In this document: one piece after another, positions 60,275 to 64,000 of the stretch
Position numbering within the stretch: position 1 is the stretch's first letter
Layout: each line of letters starts with the position of its first letter
Assembly: GCF_025766255.1 (NCBI RefSeq)
Contig: NW_026516687.1
Span: 372,001 to 436,000, forward strand
DNA length: 64,000 nt
Origin: Zychaea mexicana
Taxonomy: Eukaryota; Mucoromycota; Mucoromycetes; Mucorales; Lichtheimiaceae
Direction: 5' to 3'
The notes under the pieces: model-generated
The model's database searches: none
Told to the model about the DNA's origin: nothing
What the model saw: the letters and a program-made list of their open reading frames with translations, nothing else
Made by a program: the position numbers and the translations under genes

Positions 60275-61107
60275 GATTCGGTTAGGTTTGTCAAGTTGCA
60301 AAACGTTTGCTTTTTTCGCACACACACACACTTCTCTCATAAGTATTGCGGCGAAAAACTCCGCTGAAGCATATGTTTAAATTGGTGGTGGTGCCATCGA
60401 GTAACAAGTGTCATAAACGGCAGTGGGATGATCTCCTGTGCGCATATCATACTCTCACACACAGTTTCGCGGGGTGACAAAGGAGTCAAGTCATGCGATA
60501 CTTTTGCAAATGATAAGTGGTCTTTTTGATTCTGAAAAAGAGGCTCGCCTAGTAAGAAAGAACCATATGCGATGAGATTGCCGCCAAACATTCTCCTGGT
60601 TCAACAGGCGTATGATTGTTGAGTCGCTCTCTTGTTGACGATATAGTGCACATAGTAGCGCGCATTAGGTATATATACAGTATTGACAAACAATACGGTG
60701 GTTGTTTATCCTTCTTTCGATTTTTCGATGATTATCACATGCCAGTCGCAGCGACTGTTATTATGCGATTAAGTGTTACTTTAATCCCATCCCTGCTGCC
60801 CATGCATTTTCTTTGTATGAGTAACCTCCTAGGGCAGCCTCACCTGTCCATACTGAAGTTGTATATTTGGGTTGTTAAATCGGGAGCCACTTTGTTTTGT
60901 TTTCGTTTTCAGTATCCGTTGTCGGAACGCTGTCGTGGTGTCTTTTGATGACGAGTGCTCTTTGCTGCTGTTGCTGCTGATGATGACTCACCGAGTACAT
61001 GGGATATACTATCTGCAACTTCCTTGCAAGTATCATGAAAGGCGTATCGGACCATATAAAACTTTATAGACGCGGTATTTTATGTATATTAGCGATGCAT
61101 TAATTTA
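60275..61107. other. intergenic, no gene seen
   Basis: Upstream region of the PFK2/FBPase2 gene. A CA run lies at about 60321-60331. Short frames without motifs are present on both strands. Confidence 0.4.
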
Positions 61108-61459
61108 GATCATCATCATTATTCCGACGCGGGGCCTCGGTTATTTAAGGAAGCATTTCAAGCATATTCAAAGGATCAATTCTTGCCAGGATGTCTTGGT
61201 CTATGCGGACAGCAGCGATCATCTACTTCCTACGTCGAACACAACATACAGAAGAAAAGAAAATGCGCACGGACAACATCGGAGAAGATCAACAACTATT
61301 TTCTGGGCTGGAATATGGGTTGTATTGATGATTGCGGTGATTTTGTGTTTGCTTCTTATTAACGGGTATTTCTTTCCATCAATCTACCAACAATTTCTTG
61401 CTGAATGCGAGCCTGTTGTCGACTTTCTTCTAGGGACCCTAGGCTGCGAAGGTCGTTGA
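61108..61459 (+). CDS. possible small single-pass membrane protein
   Basis: A frame open from about 61108 to the TGA at 61457-61459 contains basic HRRRSTTIFW followed by a strong membrane segment ([19 protein letters not shown]) and a short tail. There is no in-frame ATG before the membrane segment, so a spliced 5' exon would be needed. A TTATTTAAGG-like element lies near 61140. It overlaps the 3' end of the capping-protein gene in antisense. Weakly supported. Confidence 0.22.
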
Positions 61460-62612
61460 CGATATCTTGTGTCTTGCCAAAATAGACTTCTTGTAAGGAG
61501 TTTCGCATCTTGAGTTCAATGTCCTCCACCATACGACCAATGTTCGCAACGTGTGCCGATGGATCATCCACAGCAAAATCTTGCTCGGACTAAAAAGACG
61601 TAATAACCTTTAATCAGTGTTCTACTCTCGTACATATACAACACATCCATCGCTACCAAAGTAGCATCTCGATTGCGTTTCTTTTTACCTGGCGTGTCAT
61701 GCTTCCACTTAAATTCAGGTTACCAAGGTCTTGGCTGTTGGTAATCATGTATAGCATCACGGTAGATGTCAACTTGTAGTGAGCGTTACGGCCTCGTTCT
61801 TGAACCTCAAACACGTGGATTGAATCCCAGGCTCCTTTCATCCGACGGACACCATCGCCAACTTTGGTTTATGAAGTTTGAGTGTAAGCACGACTACCAC
61901 TTCTTTTACCAGATTTTCCTTTCACACTTAAAATAGCATCAACAGTAGCAACACGTTTGTACCTTTTTTGATCAGCACAACAACCGCAAATTTATCATCT
62001 AAATCGAAAGTATAAACAGAGGAAATGCCACCTTCGTAGTACATTTCACGATAAGTATCGAATGCTTCATTGGCTGCTACTTCCAACTTTCGTAATGTCG
62101 GCGAGGGAAGTGCACCGTCCGGAAGTTCGGGGTCGTATTCATTGCTCCAAGGTGAGCTTTTATTATACGTATTTGCGATGTGAGTATGAGATTAGCGAAC
62201 AGGATATACCGAGCATAGTGTCTGATTAAAGAAACAATCTTACCGGTAAGAGTCGCCATCTCGGTTGTAATCGCAAATCAAATAGTCCTTGCCCGTTTGT
62301 TGACAGCGTCTCACTTTTAATGGCTGGTCGATGGCCGAGAGAAGTTCATCACCTAGGTCAGGATTGACCAAGTCGAGCAACTTGTTGAGGTTCTCTTCTA
62401 CATTTTTGGGAGGAAGGCGGCGCATCAAGTCGAGCGCGCAGTCATATTGATCGGTCTTAAGAGTAGAATTGATAAGGAAGGAACAATGTTAGGAAAGCTT
62501 TTTAAACTTTTTGTTCGTTTGTCCCAAGTAAAGCAAAGAGTTAATCTACGTGCCATGTCGAGTGCGTGTGCTGGAAATAAAAGGAGTAAGGTGGCAGGCA
62601 GTAGGTCACCAT
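61359..62612 (-). CDS. F-actin-capping protein subunit beta
   Basis: With the alpha subunit, caps actin filament barbed ends and limits growth at cortical patches. Motifs run in the family order: [195 protein letters not shown], ending MERNTR at 61359. Exons join in phase. The start is best explained by an isolated ATG at 62612-62610 followed by a GTGACC intron of about 170 bases with a good cctaac branch site. This gives [10 protein letters not shown], close to the animal MSDQQLDCALD start. The non-canonical donor makes this start the least certain part. Confidence 0.93.
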
Positions 62613-62734
62613 CGTGCCTGCAAAACGGGTGGCGGTACTTTCAAAGCCAGCATGGTCGATGCCACATGCGTGGTTTCTACAGGCTCGCGTTCTTGTACTT
62701 CTGGCGACAACCAACTAAAAGCAAAAGTAACAAG
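62613..62734. promoter_or_regulatory. compact divergent promoter region
   Basis: Only about 120 bases separate the proposed start codons of capping protein beta (-) and the L-type lectin (+). The two genes probably share a bidirectional promoter. No TATA box is evident. This depends on the capping-protein start being right. Confidence 0.4.
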
Positions 62735-64000
62735 ATGCGTTCGATGCTGGCAGTAATCGTTGGCACTTTGTCATTCGTGGCGACAGCTGTCGCTCAGGCT
62801 TCTGTACCTCTTCGTACACACTCCATCTCCATGCCTTATATTGGTGGGTTAAGTATTGGGTTTTTAAACGCGCCCTCATTCTGTAAACTCTTTTCCCGAA
62901 ATCCCGGAATAGCTTTACTGATGTTAAAAGGATATAGACGATGAGCTGCAAAATCGCTGGTTCGACTTTGGTGGAGACGCTCTTATTAACACCAATCGCC
63001 ACATCCGCTTAACGAGTAACCGCCAATCGCAGCAAGGCTACCTTTGGTCACGACTGGTAAAAAATCAGAAATCCTTGACAACCTACGGGAAAGTACAGTT
63101 GAAAACTAAACAACGGCCCCTTTCATCTTTTAATGTGTAGCCATTGACAGCGTCCAACTTTGAAATCGAATTTGAATTTAACGTGGAAGGTCAATCAGGC
63201 CATTTGTACGGTGATGGCATGGCGAGTATGTATTTTTTTAGAAACATATGGAACATGGAATTCAATCCGAACGACACACTTTCTCTCTCTCTCTCTAACG
63301 CTTATTATATCTCTTGTGTTCGGGAACACATCAGTGTGGCTTACCAAACAACGGTCGACACCTGGACCTGTATTTGGATCGGTTGATCAGTTTGAAGGCC
63401 TTGGTGTATTCTTTGATACCTATGATAACGAGCGAGCACATGTAATATTTCTATTCGGCAAAGTGTATGTGCGCATACGAATGGACTCACATGGAATTAA
63501 TGCTTCAGTTTTTTCTCCCTTCACCACTTTAATAGCGTCACACATTCCCGTATATTTCTGCCATGCTTGGTGATGGTATCAAGTCTTACCAGAATGATAA
63601 GGACGGACGTCCAACAGAACTTGCGGGCTGTGAGGTATATGAAAAGATACTATGAAGAAAAAGAGAGCGTAGGCGAAATGCAGGGACCTGACGAACTTCT
63701 TGTTAATATGCTAATGTCCCTTTTCAAATGATTACTTTTTTATGATTCAGTCCAATTTCCGAGCAAAATCTTTCCCAACAAAAGCTCGCCTCACTTATTA
63801 CAAGAACAATTATCTTCAATTCGACATGATCTGGCGTGAGGAAGATGAATGGAGCGAGTGCTTCAAGGTAAAAAGGGATAACAGTTTCATTTCTGAGATT
63901 CTCTCCCTTGGATATGGTTTCTTTTACAGATATGCTAATTTTTCTAGCGGTCATAATTGAAAAAGGTGGATGATGTCCAACTCCCCGAGCAAATATATCT
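62735..64000 (+). CDS. L-type (legume-like) cargo lectin, partial at window end
   Basis: A VIP36/ERGIC-53/Emp47-type lectin that binds high-mannose glycans on cargo in the early secretory pathway. MRSMLAVIVGTLSFVATAVA is a signal peptide, cleavage probably near AQA. Exons then give FDFGGDALINTNRHIRLTSN, GYLWSRLPLTASNFEIEFEF, GHLYGDGMAMWLTKQRSTPG, PVFGSVDQFEGLGVFFDTYD (Asp and Asn/Tyr residues of the metal/sugar site), FPYISAMLGDGIKSY and the ELAGCE to WSECFK disulphide pair. The final bases encode VDDVQLPEQIYL, which normally precedes the GFSA-TG segment. At least six introns, all in phase. The membrane anchor and sorting tail lie beyond the window, so VIP36-like and ERGIC-53-like types cannot be told apart here. 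Confidence 0.92.

Noticed and set aside
1..64000. TGA reassigned as a sense codon because several frames carry single in-frame TGAs
   Set aside because: Clear host genes in the window use TGG for Trp and some end in TGA. The in-frame TGAs are confined to transposon relics and one decaying locus.
1..64000. tRNA or rRNA genes
   Set aside because: I looked for T-loop-like (GTTCRAATC) and conserved rRNA words. The few hits, such as the one near 205, lie within coding sequence and lack a cloverleaf.

Overview
The window looks like nuclear DNA of an early-diverging filamentous fungus, most likely Mucoromycota (Mucorales). Nearly every real gene is interrupted by short GT..AG introns, mostly about 40-130 nt. 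Coding regions carry many Q/N/S/P/H homopolymer runs. The transposable elements (a Tc1/mariner relative, Helitrons, and an abundant zinc-finger plus PD-(D/E)XK-like family that I recall from Mucorales genomes) fit that group. No tRNA, rRNA, CRISPR array or bacterial-style operon was seen. Exon joins given here were worked out by eye from splice signals and reading phase; they are models, not transcript-confirmed.

Layout. 0.1-4.5 kb: a Sec7-PH Arf exchange factor (-). 5.5-6.9 kb: an eroded or unresolved gene (-). 7.4-12 kb: a large bromodomain plus protein-kinase-like fusion (+). 12.2-13.7 kb: a secreted endonuclease/exonuclease/phosphatase-fold enzyme (-). 13.7-19.1 kb: gene-poor, with a decayed ~200-260 bp tandem array and a broken Helitron helicase piece. 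19.2-28.3 kb: coiled-coil protein (+), F-box/zinc-finger protein (+), BTB/POZ protein (-) and an active-looking rhomboid protease (-). 28.4-32.6 kb: a mobile-element cluster with a Tc1/mariner-like element carrying one nonsense codon, a 24-bp minisatellite that is open in both strands, and a frameshifted zinc-finger/PD-(D/E)XK-like gene. 34.8-37.9 kb: a BMT6-like rRNA methyltransferase (+) and an acidic, secretory-pathway membrane protein (-). 38.5-42 kb: a second transposase fragment, a decayed Helitron and an attached spliced fragment. 43.2-44.8 kb: a low-complexity S/P/R/Y-rich protein with a C-terminal coiled coil (-). 47.5-54.5 kb: an unusual rhomboid-like plus glycosyltransferase-like membrane protein, a CaaX-box protein and a verprolin/WIP homologue (all +). 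58.2-64 kb: bifunctional PFK2/FBPase2 (-), actin-capping protein beta (-) and an L-type cargo lectin (+, running off the window end).

Shared themes: membrane traffic and secretion (ArfGEF, L-type lectin, rhomboids, secreted nuclease) and cortical actin (verprolin, capping protein beta). These genes are independent transcription units, not operons. The capping-protein and lectin genes are divergent, with start codons only about 120 bp apart. The points most worth following are the bromodomain-kinase fusion with altered key residues in both domains, the rhomboid-like/glycosyltransferase fusion, and the minisatellite placed between a transposon end and the PD-(D/E)XK-like gene.
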